The position numbers and the translations under genes are program-made. 64,000 bases of DNA, from the NCBI RefSeq assembly GCF_963576675.1, contig NC_088913.1, positions 91,635,001-91,699,000 on the forward strand, given 5' to 3'. Below are positions 12,422 through 24,463 of the stretch, piece after piece. Position 1 is the first letter of the stretch. Each line of letters opens with the position of its first letter. This DNA is from Euphorbia lathyris (taxonomy: Eukaryota > Streptophyta > Magnoliopsida > Malpighiales > Euphorbiaceae). The notes under the pieces were generated by a model. The model was not told the DNA's origin and made no database searches. It saw nothing but the letters and a program-made list of their open reading frames with translations.

Positions 12422-13492
12422 TCATACCGAATACAATGTTTCGTCCGGGAATACCACCTTGATTTCCTCATGTTCTAAGGCTTGTTGATCTAACTCTAAC
12501 ATGGATAGGTGGTCTGCTATCACGTTTTCCACCCCTTTATTGTCTCTGATCTCGATGTCAAATTCTTGGAGTAGTAAGGTCCAACGGATCAGCCTAGGTT
12601 TTGCATCCTGCTTGCTCATCAGATATCTTAAGGTTGCATTGTCAGTAAAAACAATCACCTTAGACAACACCAAATAAGATCTAAATTTGTCAAAGGCAAA
12701 AACTATGGCTAGCAATTCCTTTTCAGTTATTGAATAATTCTGTTGTGCATCATTTAAGGTTTTGCTAGCATAGAAGATTGGGCGAAAAAGTTTATCTACC
12801 CTCTGACCAAGATAGGCTCCTACAGCCAGATCACTGGCATCGCACATTAAGTCAAAGGGAAGGGACCAATCCGGGCTTACCATAATAGGTGCTTCGATTA
12901 ATTTCTTTTTCAATAATTTAAATGCAGACATACATTCTTCATTGAAATTAAAATCAGCATCTTTTAGTAATAATTGAGTGAGGGGTTTAGTGATTTTTGA
13001 AAAGTCCTTTATGAACCGTCTATAAAACCCTGCATGTCCTAAAAAGCTCCTAACCAATTTTACACTGGTAGGAGGATGCAGTTTTTCAATCACCTCAATT
13101 TTTGCCGGATCGACCTCGATCCCCTTTCCCGACACCTTGTGTCCTAACACTATGCAGTTTTGGACCATAAACTGGCACTTTTCCCAATTGAGTGCCAAGT
13201 TTTTGTCTTCACAACGTTCTAAGACTCGGTCCAAATTTTCAAGACATTGATCAAAAGTAGGTCCTACAACATCAAAATCATCCATAAAAATTTCTAGGAA
13301 CTCTTCGACCATGTCAGAAAACATAGCCATCATACAGCGTTGGAATGTGGCAGGGGCATTACATAATCCGAAAGGCATCCGCCTATATGCAAAATTTCCA
13401 TAAGGACAAGTGAATGTGGTTTTCTCTTGGTCCAAAGGGTCCACAGGAATTTGCAAATTCGTGCCCTGCCAACCATTCCAACATTTGATCAA
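12422..13492 (-). pseudogene. Athila-2 reverse transcriptase (C-terminal part) and RNase H
   Basis: Holds RT from the TFTCPYG and [13 protein letters not shown] motifs and the active-site box FMDDF, then RNase H ([25 protein letters not shown]) and the linker to integrase. It is closely related to the same segment of Athila-1. The frame ends in an in-frame TGA at 12422-12424 and continues in the same frame into the integrase N-terminus. At its 5' side the frame changes near 13450 because of a deletion, so the upstream half of RT lies in a different frame. Confidence 0.85.
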
Positions 13493-15227
13493 TAAATGGT
13501 AAAGGAAAATGGTCTTTATGGGTGGCCTCGTTTAATTTCCTATAATCTATGCATACATGCCAACCCGTAACCTTTCTAGTTGGGATTAATTCCCCTTTTT
13601 CATTTTCCATTACCGTTGTTCCCCCTTTTTTGGGCACGCATTGAACCGGGCTTACCCATTGGCTATCAGAAATCGGAAAGATGATACCTGCGTCGAGGAG
13701 TTTTATAACCTCGACTTTTACCACCTCTTTCATGTTAGGGTTGAGCCGTCGTTGAGGTTGGGCAGATGGCTTAATCTCTTCCTCAAGGAAAATCCTATGC
13801 GTGCAGATTTTGGGGTCGATGCCTTTGATGTCGTGGATTGACCAACCAAAGGCCCCTTCATGCTGCTTCAGCACCTCCACTAATCTTTCTTCCTGTTCAA
13901 CTGTCAACAAAGAAGAAATAATAACAGGTAAATCTGTGGGAGGTTGAAGAAAAACATATTTCAGATTGTTGGGCAAGGGCTTGAGCTCCAATTTTGGAGG
14001 TTCCTCTAGCGAGGTTTTGGGTTTAGGTTTGATCTCACGATCAAGGTCCTCTTTTCGACCCTTGACCCAATAACATTTTTCAGGTGGGAGGTCTTCAAAT
14101 GGTTCATTCGAGTTTTCACATTCCTCACCACCTAGACCGAGTTCTAAAGAGGCATTTCTTATGTTAAGGTCAACTTCCTCAATACATTCATCTATTAGTG
14201 CATCCACAAAATTACAACTCTTGGAACGTTCTTGACAAAATTTCATAGACTCGTAAACGTTAAATGTTACCTCTTCGTCCTGCACCCTTAGGACCAATTT
14301 ACCTCCATGGATGTCTATCAGTGTCCTACCGGTTGCAAGGAACGGTCTCCCAAGAATAATGGGGACGGAGTCATCTTCTTCCATGTCGAGGACCACAAAA
14401 TCGACCGGGAAGATCAGTTTGTCCACCTTCACCAATACATCTTCAATTATGCCTCTAGGCCGTGCGATTGACCTATCCGCTAGCTGCAGTGTCATGTTTG
14501 TTGGTTTAGGCTCTCCGAGTCCCAATTTCCTGAAAATTGATAAAGGCATAAGATTAATACTTGCTCCTAAATCGCATAATGCCCTATCTATGTGCATGTT
14601 GCCTATCCTACACGGGATGGTAAAGCTCCCTTGATCTTTAAGCTTGGGGGGCAATTTATAAGTGATTATGGCCGAGCATTGTTCTGTTAAAGCCACTATC
14701 TCATTTTCCCCAAACTTTTTCTTTTTCGACAACATGTTTTTAAGAAATTTTGCGTAGTTCGGCATTACCTCTAGTTGTTCCAGTAATGGAATATTGATTT
14801 CTAATCTACTAAGGATTTCCGAAAACCGAGCAAATTTCTTATCTAAGTTGGCCTTTTTCTGTTTCTGAGGGAATGACAGTTTTGGTACGTAAGGCCTAAC
14901 TACTTTTTCTACAGCTACTTCAGAAGCTGGAGTTTCAGATACGGGACCGGGGTTGCTTACCACTTCCGGTTCCCTACTTACCTGCGGTGATGGTTGTGTT
15001 TGCGATTGAGGTGCCACGAGTGTGTCCACTTCCTTGCCGCTCCTTAGGGCGATGCCTTGAACCGTTTCCTCTTGTGAGAGGAAAGCCTCTTGGCATTCCC
15101 TTTCTTCTTGTCTGATTGTGGCGAGTTGGTTGCTCAGGGTCCTACATGCCTCCTCATTGGCTGCTAATCGGACGGATATCTCTCTTAAGAGGGTCATTAT
15201 TCCTTCTGAACACTGTTTGCCTACCAT
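13383..15227 (-). pseudogene. Athila-2 protease and N-terminal reverse transcriptase
   Basis: Begins in the linker after gag (GIALRSGKEVD), then the retropepsin-like domain with the motif ALCDLGASINLMPLSIF near 14535-14590, the family form of the active site, and RT up to the fingers ([25 protein letters not shown]). At about 13440-13470 the sequence jumps from the AGHEF motif to the QIPVDP motif. The residues between them, which in Athila-1 hold the motif FLDGYSG with the first RT catalytic Asp, are deleted with a change of frame. The enzyme is therefore dead. Confidence 0.85.
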
Positions 15228-15544
15228 AAATCAAAATTAGAAGGGGGACATGGAAGGGTATCTATGGGTGCCACGTAGGGCGCCGGTGGATATCGTGTGT
15301 GCTCTTGATCGTAAAAGGTGTAAGTTGGGGGTTCAGAATTATAACTTGGATGATTACCCAAGTAACTTACATTCTCACCTCTAGGTACGTAGTAGTTGAC
15401 GTGGCATTCCTCACCGAGGTGATTCTGGCCACATCTTACACAAAATGGTGTCCTTGATTGGCTATCACGGTTGTACGAAGCCACAAGAAAATCCATTTTC
15501 GTGTTGAGATCGTTCATGGACGGGTTTTGAGCTCTGTTGTCCAT
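15221..15544 (-). pseudogene. Athila-2 gag remnant (C-terminal, zinc knuckle only)
   Basis: The frame starts at ATG 15544 (MDNRAQNPS), about 170 bases after the primer site. It carries one zinc-knuckle-like motif, CVRCGQNHLGEEC, followed by a Tyr/Pro-rich stretch. The capsid-type Gag domain seen in Athila-1 is absent. A frameshift near 15225 separates it from the protease frame; in Athila-3 the same region stays in one frame. Athila-3 starts at the same codon, so the loss of gag precedes the array or was copied with it. Confidence 0.78.
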
Positions 15545-15711
15545 AATTGCTGGAAGAACAATTTTATAAGTATAAGTAATGTTACAGAAATGAAGTGATA
15601 GTATATTAACAAGTATTTGTATATGTAAGTATGAATATAAACAAAGGATATTTACAATGAATGCCTAAACTAACAAATTGACCTTTGGTTCGATATTGCA
15701 GAAGAAATAAA

Positions 15712-15729
15712 TCCCCAGCAACGGCGCCA
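15712..15729 (-). other. Primer-binding site of Athila-2 (tRNA-Asp type)
   Basis: On the minus strand TGGCGCCGTTGCTGGGGA, one base different from the Athila-1 site, six bases after the LTR end at 15736. Confidence 0.85.
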
Positions 15730-15735
15730 AAAACT

Positions 15736-17289
15736 TGATGCACCTTCGATGAAGACTCACTAAGGGATAAGTGTACCCCGTCGTTATCAAGTAATAAATT
15801 TCTGGAAAAGTCCAGGTTATCGTCCACAGGATTTATTTCTGCAAGTATCGAGCTACTTGGTTTCAGGTGTTATCTAGGCTTAGGGGGGTTTCAGTTTGTT
15901 TTTCTTTAATTAATCTACTCCTAGGTTGAATTATACTACTCCTAGCTAAGTTATCTGATTCTAACTAAGTTATTCTACGCCTAATTAAGTTACTCTACCC
16001 CTAATTAAGTTAAACTACTCCTAAGTGATCTTTCACTAATGCAATTACCCGAAGGAACATGGTATGAACGATAATAATGAAGTTAGGTTATTAGGTCTAT
16101 TGATTAAAAACCTAATCTAAGTCACTTGTATTCAAGGCGATTAACCCTACTTACCCTCCTGAAGTTCCTAGTGCGTGATTCCCTTGTAAGGCCGAAACTA
16201 GGTCTAAGGCTCAGCAATTTGGGCTTAATCAACTAAGAGGTCGTCAATCTCCTAGGCTCTGACTAGGTCAGATTCAGCTCACAATATGTGCCTACTCGAT
16301 TTTGGGGCTTTTGAATGAGTTAAACCAATTGAATAAAGCGTAAGACAAAGATTAAACAAATAAGCATAGAACAAAATAAGAGCTAAAGTATTATTAAAGA
16401 TGAAGAACAATGTCACAGGATACAATTAGCCTAGGATTCATAGACTGTATCAAAGAGTACAAACAAGGAAAGGTAAAAGAAGATACGAAAAACCCTTTCA
16501 AGGAACCTGTCTACTCTGCAGTCGGCTTCCTAGGTCTTAAGGACAGACCTTGAATATTCCTCGAAGAACAGCTTTGAATGAGCTTCAATGGATGTTGCAG
16601 AAGATGGAGGAGATGGAGAGAAAATTCAAGGGGAAAGCTAAAGTAATTTACAATTAATAAAAGATGCCTAATTTACATTGGAAAAATCCTATTTATAGAC
16701 GCGGCTCGAGCCCTTTTCTTGACCTATTTCGTGTCCTTATGCTGGTAGGAAGTCGTGGGACCGGTCTTGGAGTCGTGAGGGCGGAATTGGTCTTTTTGAC
16801 CAATTCCCGCAGGTCTGCTCGGCGAGCAGGTGGCCAGCTCACCCGAGCAGGCCCCTCGGCGAGCTGGCATAGCCAGTTCGTCGAGCAGTCTTACCCGATA
16901 CGCCCCCGCGCGGTCGCCGAATGCCAAAAATGTGTTTTTCGCCCAAACTTATCCCTGCGCATGCACAAAAACTCCAGATAACATTAGTCCAAAGGCTAAA
17001 TTGACCCGCCAATCGCTTATTTTGAGCAAACGCTTCATTCGGTGCGACTTTTAACGGATCAATTAGCTTCAAAAGATAACGGAATTATAATACGCATGCT
17101 ATTTTGGCCGTATTTGCCTAAATTGATCACAAAACGAGCCTAAACAACGAAAAGTAAATAAAACGTTTCCAATTTCTAACTAACTCACACAAAAGCATTT
17201 AAATGCGAGAATTGCTCGCTCATTAACTAAATAACGCTAGAACCCGTCCTAAAACCGTACCCAAAGATAGGGTTTTTTGACCCCTATCA
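15736..17289 (-). repeat. Middle LTR of the Athila array
   Basis: 1554 bp with ends TGATGC and CTATCA (plus view). The minus-strand TATA box is at 16690-16698. Between the TATA box and the U3 end lies a cluster of G+C-rich dyads, the first being CTGCTCGGCGAGCAG at 16815-16829. It serves both as 5' LTR of Athila-2 and 3' LTR of Athila-3. Confidence 0.88.
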
Positions 17290-18044
17290 AACCACCTCGC
17301 ACTTAAAACTTTACTTGTCCCCAACTAAACCAAAAAACTAAGCCCGCAATCACAAGCAAGCTAGAAAACCTCCCGGTTTGACTAGGTGCTTGACACAATT
17401 TCGAGCATCTGTAATCACATGCATTCGGAAATACAAAGTAGAGACACGATATCCAAAAGCCGCATTTCAATTATCATAGGTCATATGTTTTAAGAAAAAG
17501 GACACATGTTCAATTAAACGAGCTTGAGGGGATCGCTAAGTAAAACACCTCACCATAGGTAGTTCACTCATTTCACACAATTTTGGTGGTAAAGTGTTTA
17601 CTCTCGGCTTATGTTCTTGCTTAAGATTACGTTGATTTTGCACGTTCATCCGAGTTCATCTACTATGCTATATGACTCCGATGATATCAAAAACAGCCTC
17701 GAATTGGGGTTGTAATGTGGTTAGAGGGTTAAAGGTACAACAAGGGTTAATAGTTTTAGCGCTAGAAAAACAAAGTTCAAATGGCTTTAGCAAATATGAA
17801 GTGACTGAGCTTTTTATTCATTCATTATTCTCTTTTTAGGATGTTTTCTTGAGACGTTTTGATTTTAAGAACTGGGGAATGAAGTTCTCCCTTTTTGTTT
17901 GTCTCTTTTCTTTTTCTGTTTTTCTGTTTTTCTTTCTTTTTTCCTTTTTGGGATAGTGATGCTCATTCACTTCTTAGCCTTTTGGCTTGCTACTATGATG
18001 CCATAAATAAAGATAAAGCGCTAGAAACGACAAAGGCTCGATGT
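17290..18044 (-). other. Fragment of the Athila-3 3' non-coding region
   Basis: Copies 9566-10329 with few changes, including the pyrimidine-rich run near 17900-17950. It stops at about 18044, where copia-1 LTR sequence begins. No coding frame. Confidence 0.85.
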
Positions 18045-19089
18045 GAAGCTGCTGAGCTGTCTCGACAAAACGTACAAGACAGCTGCTGAGCACGAGACAA
18101 CTTCCAGACCAAGTATTTCCTCAATTGGTAAAGAACAGAAGACGCAGGAAGCTGTCTGTTTGACATTACCCGATTTGGAGGAACATACTGCCACACTGAC
18201 CGAAGAACAGAAGATGCTGGAATTTGATTGGCTAAGAGAACTGCTGAACAGACTGAGTGGAAGCGACATAGAGCCGTTTCCCTCCAACGGTTATTTCGAA
18301 ATTCGAAATAACCAGAAGCTCTCACAGCTCTCTATAAATAGAGCATTCAGAATTCTTATTCCATACAGAACTTTGAGCAAAAAGCCGTTATGCTGACCAA
18401 ACGCATACTAAAGTTCTGCATCCAAAAGCAAAGCAAATCTTACACAACAATTTCATATCTGTGTAAAAGTCTAGAGTGATTGATCTTCAATCATCTGAGG
18501 TGTTCTAGCAATCGTTGTTTAGGACAAATCTTAATCATTTCTAGAATTAGAAAGGAGAAGCTGAGTACTCGGTTTTAAGTACTTGGTGAATTAGAATAGA
18601 AGTGAGTAGAGGTATAGAGGAAGGTACTCTTGTTATACTCAGCTTCTGATTTATAAAGGGTTTCGAGTCTCTACCTTTAAAGAGCTCAGTAGTGAATTGG
18701 AAATCTCGGAACGTGTTCCGGGGACAGGACGTAGGCTTAGAAGAAGCCGAACCTGGATAACTCCGCTGAGTGAAGTATTTCTAACCCTTAACTCCTTAAC
18801 ATATTGCTTGCTTAAAACAAACTAAAACTGACCAAGTAAAAGAGGTCAAGCTGAGTTGTGCGCTGCAAACGAATTAGTTCAGGAATAGACTCTAAGTGCT
18901 ATTTCCTGACTTAAGCAACGAAACTGACCTAGTCACAAGTTGACTAAGCCAGTGTCTTGCTGATTGCTCAGCGCCGCTGTCATATAATCTTTTCTTAAGA
19001 AAAAGAAGTTTGCCCTAATCATTTAAAAAGGTCAAATAGTTCCTGACCCCCCCTTGGAACTATATTTGCAACCTTACAAGGGACCAACA
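18045..19089 (+). repeat. 5' LTR of copia-1, lacking its 5' start
   Basis: Matches the 3' LTR from its position 28061 onwards. It has TATA box tataaata at 18333-18340 inside the palindrome CTCTATAAATAGAG, and ends GGGACCAACA at 19089. It contains about 320 bases (18714-19030) that the 3' LTR lacks. Confidence 0.85.
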
Positions 19090-19091
19090 AG

Positions 19092-19104
19092 TGGTATCAG
19101 GGCC
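19092..19104 (+). other. Primer-binding site of copia-1 (initiator tRNA-Met type)
   Basis: TGGTATCAGGGCC, two bases after the LTR end. The copia-2 site reads TGGTATCAGAGC, the usual copia form. Confidence 0.85.
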
Positions 19105-19151
19105 TAAAAGCTCATTACTAAAGGTCTAACAACCTTGAGTTGATCCATTCC

Positions 19152-20891
19152 ATGGGTGAAAACAGCACTCGGTTTCTCCCTGGAAACCAGACAACTCAGA
19201 TATTACCTGAGGGGCTGTCCATTACTAGGCCTCCCCTATTCTTCGGGTCAAACTATACCTTTTGGAAGAATAGGATGAAGAACTTCATTCAAGCTACAAA
19301 CATGAGTGCCTGGCTATCTATAGTCCAAGGCCCATTTGTACCTGTGAAAGTTGTTGCTGGCCAGTCAGTTGTTAAAGCTGAGGTTGAATGGACAGAGGAT
19401 GATCTCAAGAAGCTACAAAATCATGCTTCGGCTATAAATATGCTTCACTGTGCGCTGGATGCTGCAGAATACAACAAAATATCAGGTTGTGAGTCAGCAC
19501 AGGAGATCTGGAAGAAGCTGGAGGTCACCTACGAAGGAACCAACAAGGTGAAGGAGTCCAAGGTCAACCAGCAGATGAGATTGTATGAGCTGTTCGAAAT
19601 GAATAATGATGAGGGGATTTCTGAAATGAATCCAAGATTCACCAACATCATAAATGAGCTCAAAAGACTTGGAAAAATCTTCACTGAGGAAGAACAAGTC
19701 AAGAAGATACTCAGAAGTCTTCCTAAAGACTGGCAAGCCAAGAAGACATCCGTTGAAGAAGCTCAGGATTTGACCACCTACAAATATGATGAACTCATCG
19801 GCTCACTGCTGACTCATGAGATATCTATGAAGAATTTTGAGGTGAAGGAAAAATCCGAAGACAAGAAGCAAAAGTCACTTGTCATGAAAGCTGATTCAAC
19901 TGATGATGGCTCAAATGACGATGAGGAGATGGCAATGTTTACAAGAAAAATGAAGAGGCTGTTCAAAAGAAATGACAAATACTCCAAGAAGCCTTATAGA
20001 AAATTTGATAAATATAAGGATGACTCAAGTGACAGCAAATTCAAGAAGGACAGCTCAAAGCCCATTACATGCTTTGAGTGCCATCAAACCGGCCACGTCA
20101 AGTCAAGCTGCCCAACGCTGAGGAAAGACAAAAAGAATGGCAAGAAGGCAATGGTGGCAACATGGAGTGATAGTGATGATTCTTCATCAACTGAAGCTGA
20201 GGCCACAGAGTCAGCAAAAATATGTTTCATGGCTGACGAACTTGCTGAGCCATGCATTTCTGAGCATGCTGACCAATCTGATGAGTCAGATAATGAAGAG
20301 CAATCTAATGAGGTAATCTCACTCTCTCAACTCAGAAATGAAATGGGTAATGCCCTGAGTGATCTCTATACACTTGTCAAAAAGTGTAACAAGAAGATTA
20401 AAGCACTCAGCCGGCGCTGTGATGAAGTAAAAGAGGTCAAACTGAGTGACCTCAGATACCTTCTTCAGGACAACTCAGTTTTGCATGAAAATATGAAAAC
20501 CATTCATGAGTCTGTCTCTGAAGTCCAGTCAGTTTCAAAGAAACTGAGGAAGGATGTCACAACCATTCAGAACCAATTAAAGGTTCCAAACAAAAACAAT
20601 TTTCCTCTGAGAACTCAGTATCAAGGTACTCAACAGAGACGAAATCCCCAGCGAAGAGTCCAGTGTGACTTTTGTGGGAAGTTAGGACACACCACTAAGG
20701 TGTGCTGGCACGCTCAGCACTGGGGTGCTGACAAGTCAGTGAAGAATCCTAAACAGAAGATCAGTTGTGACTTCTGTGGAAAAAGTGGCCATACTATCAA
20801 TATATGTCGCCACAAAATAAAATATGATGCTTTACCTGTTGAACCTAACAAGTCAGGACCCAAAAAGAATTGGGTACCTAAAGGAAACTGA
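19152..20891 (+). CDS. copia-1 gag (UBN2-type) with three zinc knuckles
   Basis: Encodes the nucleocapsid protein that packages element RNA; 579 residues from ATG 19152. Residues about 90-220 match the copia-type gag region (UBN2-like: GCESAQEIWKKLEVTYEG, KILRSLPKDWQ). One CCHC zinc knuckle lies near residue 307 (CFECHQTGHVKSSC). After an acidic and coiled-coil segment of about 190 residues come two more near 503 and 538 (CDFCGKLGHTTKVC, CDFCGKSGHTINIC). The frame is intact. It ends in TGA eight bases before the pol reading resumes in another frame. copia-2 has a stop at the same place, so separation of gag and pol may be a feature of the family. Confidence 0.88.
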   Translation: MGENSTRFLPGNQTTQILPEGLSITRPPLFFGSNYTFWKNRMKNFIQATNMSAWLSIVQGPFVPVKVVAGQSVVKAEVEWTEDDLKKLQNHASAINMLHCALDAAEYNKISGCESAQEIWKKLEVTYEGTNKVKESKVNQQMRLYELFEMNNDEGISEMNPRFTNIINELKRLGKIFTEEEQVKKILRSLPKDWQAKKTSVEEAQDLTTYKYDELIGSLLTHEISMKNFEVKEKSEDKKQKSLVMKADSTDDGSNDDEEMAMFTRKMKRLFKRNDKYSKKPYRKFDKYKDDSSDSKFKKDSSKPITCFECHQTGHVKSSCPTLRKDKKNGKKAMVATWSDSDDSSSTEAEATESAKICFMADELAEPCISEHADQSDESDNEEQSNEVISLSQLRNEMGNALSDLYTLVKKCNKKIKALSRRCDEVKEVKLSDLRYLLQDNSVLHENMKTIHESVSEVQSVSKKLRKDVTTIQNQLKVPNKNNFPLRTQYQGTQQRRNPQRRVQCDFCGKLGHTTKVCWHAQHWGADKSVKNPKQKISCDFCGKSGHTINICRHKIKYDALPVEPNKSGPKKNWVPKGN

Positions 20892-20929
20892 TCACAATTC
20901 AGGTAAGCCTGAGATGTGCCGAGAAGTAA

Positions 20930-23900
20930 AAAATATGGTATATTGACAGCGCATGCTCAAGGCATATGACGGATGATGAAACTCAGTTCATCACGTTTGA
21001 ACGTAAACGAGGAGGAAGCGTAAGTTTTGGAGAAAACAGAAAGGGTAAGATAGTAGGATCAGGCACTGTTGGAGGTAATCCCACTATTGAATCTGTCTCC
21101 CTAGTCAGCGGACTCAAATATAACTTACTCAGCGTAGCTCAGCTATGTGATAATGGGAGAAAAGTTATATTTGATGATACTGGATGTAAAATATATGAGG
21201 GAAAAACAAATGAGTTAATTTTAACTGCCCCTCGGATAGACAATGTCTTCATGCTAAACCTAGAAAAGAAGTTTTCAAAAACTGTATGCTTAGTCACAAA
21301 GGAAGAAAATTCATGGCTATGGCACAGGAGACTTGGTCATGTAAGCATGGACCTCCTGGCCAAATTAGCAAGAAAGCAATTGGTTGAGGGACTGCCTGAA
21401 CTTAAATTTCAAAAAAATCAATTATGCCACGCTTGCCAAGCTGGACAACAAACCAAACAATCTTTTCATAGTAAAAACATTGTCTCAACTAAACGTCCGT
21501 TAGAGTTACTACACTTGGATCTCTTTGGTCCAGTCCAGCCGCTGAGTCTGGGTGGAAGAAGATTTTCCTTGGTCATTGTAGATGACTTCTCTCGGTATAC
21601 GTGGGTTATCTTGCTGACCAGCAAGGATGAGACCTTTGAGACATTTTCAAACTTGGTTAAAAAAATTGAAAATGAGAAAGACCTAAAATTAGCTCATATC
21701 CGTAGTGATAACGGTGGAGAATTCAAAAACCAAAAGTTTGTTGAATTCTGTGAAGCCAGCGGCATTGACCATAATTTTTCTGCTCCTAGAACGCCTCAGC
21801 AAAATGGGGTTGTTGAAAGGAAGAACAGGACTTTGGTTGAAATAGCCAGGACAATGCTGGATGAGCATAGGCTTCCAAAGTATTTTTGGGGAGAAGCTGT
21901 CAACACAGCATGCTACATTCTCAATAGGGCTCTAGTTAGACCTATACTTAAGAAAACCCCTTATGAACTTTGGAAAGGACGAAAGCCCAACATTGGATAC
22001 TTTCGTGCCTTTGGCTGTAGATGTTTCATTTTAAATACCAAAGATAGCTTAGACAAATTTGATTCAAAAGCTGATGAGGCTATCTTTCTAGGCTACTCAA
22101 CAAACAGCAAAGCATACAGAGTTTTTAATAAGAGAACCCAAGTATTAGAAGAGTTTATACATGTGCAATTCGATGAAACTGACCCTGCAGGAAGATACCA
22201 GCCGCTGACAGAAGATGAACCAAACTCAGCACCTGCTGATCAAGAACCAGCTACTGAGTCCTTCACAAAGCGACTGACCAAAAGTAAGAGTGAACCTAAG
22301 ATTGTTTTCGCTGACCAATCTACTTCTGCAGAGAATGTTGAAACACGAATAGAATAAGACACAAATCTACCCAAAGAGATAAGAGTCCCAAGAGGGCATT
22401 CAGAAAATGCAATTCTTGACTCAGCTGGTAATACCCTGATGACAAGGAATCAACTCAGGAAGTATCTCGGCAATGTTGCCTTTGTCTCAGTTCAAGAGCC
22501 GAAGAACTTTGCTGAGGCTGAGCATGACGAATTCTGGATGAATGATATGCAAGAGGAACTCGACCAATTCAGGAGGAATGATGTATGGGAGCTAGTACCA
22601 CATCCAAGAAGACAGAAGACCATTGGAACAAGATGGGTCTTCAGGAACAAGCTGGATGAACAAGGAAACGTGATCAGAAACAAGGCAAGACTTGTAGCTC
22701 AAGGCTATAGTCAGCAAGAAGGTATTGACTATGGTGAGACCTTTGCCCCAGTGGCAAGGCTAGAATCAATTATGATTTTATGTGCATATGCATCTTATAT
22801 GAATTTTAAACTGTTTCAAATGGATGTTAAGAGTGCATTTCTTAATGGAGTAATAAACGAGGAGGTTTATGTCAATCAGCCTCCAGGGTTTGAGGATCCT
22901 AAGTTCCCAAACCACGTTTATAAACTCAAAAAGGCTCTGTATGGCCTCAAGCAAGCACCACGTGCTTGGTATGAGAGGCTGACCAACTTCTTACTGACTA
23001 GAAACTATGTCAGGGGTCAAGATGATACAACCTTATTCATTAAGAGAAAGGGTAAAGATACCCTGCTGGCTCAAATATATGTAGACGACATTATATTTGG
23101 TGCTACTAATGAATATATGTGCAAGGAATTTAGCAAGCAAATGCAGACTGAATTCGAAATGTCAATGATGGGAGAACTCAACTTCTTCCTAGGACTTCAA
23201 ATTAAACAAGGAAAGAATGGCATATTCATCAGTCAAGCTAAATATGCCAAGGAGATATTGAAGAAATATGAACTAGAACATTGTAAGCCAATATCCACTC
23301 CTATGGGCACTGACACTGTCCTCTGTGCTGATGAAAATGGTAAGTCAGTAGACAGCAAGTTGTACCGAGGTATGATTGGCTCTTTACTTTACTTAACAGC
23401 AAGTAGGTCGGACATTCAGTTCTTAGTATGTTATTGTGCTAGATATCAGGCTAACCCTGAGGAATCCCATTACATAGCTGTAAAAAGGATCCTTAGATAT
23501 TTGCAAAGCTCAGTAAATGCAGGTTTGTGGTATCCAAATACTCATGACTTTACACTCATTGGATACACTGACGCTGACTATGGACGGGACAAGATGGAAA
23601 GAAAAAGCACCTCTGGAGGATGCCATTTCTTAGGAAGCTGTCTTGTATCTTGGTTCAGCAAGAAGCAGGCGTCAGTAGCCCTATCTACTACTGAAGCTGA
23701 GTACATTGCTGCTGGAAGCTGTGTTGCTCAAGTCCTATGGATTAAGCAACGGCTTGAAGATTATAGTGTTCAAACAAAGACAATTGAAGTTAAATGCGAC
23801 AACAAAAGTGCAATTGACCTCTCAAAGAACCCAATCCAGCACAGCAGGATGAAGCATGTCAGCATAAGACATCACTTCATCAGAGATCATGTACTCAAGG

Positions 23901-24025
23901 AAGAAATCAAGCTGACTTATGTGCCAACAGATGAGCAGCTCGCTGATATCTTTACAAAGCCTCTAGCACGAGAGCAATTCAGCATACTGAGAGAAGTCAT
24001 TGGTATGTTTAATCCACTGTCTTAA
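20930..24025 (+). pseudogene. copia-1 pol: protease, integrase, reverse transcriptase, RNase H
   Basis: Order: protease with WYIDSACSRHM (20936-20968), integrase with HHCC finger (HRRLGH ... CHACQ, 21321-21440) and intact D, D, E residues (LDLFGP, RSDNGGEF, ERKNRT), RT with YVDD at 23078-23089, and RNase H ([15 protein letters not shown]) to the stop at 24025. The part from 20930 to 22357 and the part from 22439 are in one frame, interrupted by a single TAA at 22355-22357, so pol is one base change from open. A further TAA at 20927 precedes the protease. The protease motif reads DSA in both copies where many Sireviruses have DSG. pol resembles copia-2 pol at roughly 85 percent (estimated by eye). 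Confidence 0.88.
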
Positions 24026-24463
24026 ATTCCTAAGTAAAAATGTGATATGATGCATGCTGAATGAATGATAACATGCTGACTGTTTTTCAAAATCACATGC
24101 ACACTGAGTAAGTTATCTCAAACCGAGTAGCTAATTACACTCACTATCCGTTGCACAAAACTGACTACTCAGAATATGGAACGTTTGTACCAATAAATGC
24201 TGAGTAAAGGTAATCATTAGCATTCAATGCAAACGCACGCGTCATGACACCTGTACAACGCATGCGCCGAATATGTCATAAAGTGTCATAAATGCCAGGG
24301 TTTCTGCCGATTGGACAACCCAAGGGCAAAACCGACCTAAATTCAAACGGAAACCTAAATTAAAAATCTATAAATAGTGGGTATTTCCCCACTACCTTCT
24401 CTTTACGCGTACTAAATTTTCGAAAGCTTCAGAATTTCCTTAAGAACTTAAGAACTCCTAAAA
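24026..24463 (+). promoter_or_regulatory. Spacer with internal promoter for ORF3 of copia-1
   Basis: The 438 bases between pol and ORF3 hold a clear TATA box, ctataaata at 24368-24376, 88 bases before the ORF3 ATG. Right after it comes a small hairpin, AGTGGG-tattt-CCCCACT. In copia-2 the same block (TATA, hairpin, CTTCTTTACGC) stands 87 bases before its ORF3 ATG. Conservation of box, spacing and flanking bases in an otherwise diverged spacer is direct evidence for a shared function; promoter activity is inferred. Confidence 0.7.

Noticed and set aside
18021..18325. Minus-strand frames in the copia-1 LTRs (also 27964-28303)
   Set aside because: Antisense to the promoter region and shared only by LTR identity; no domain recognised.
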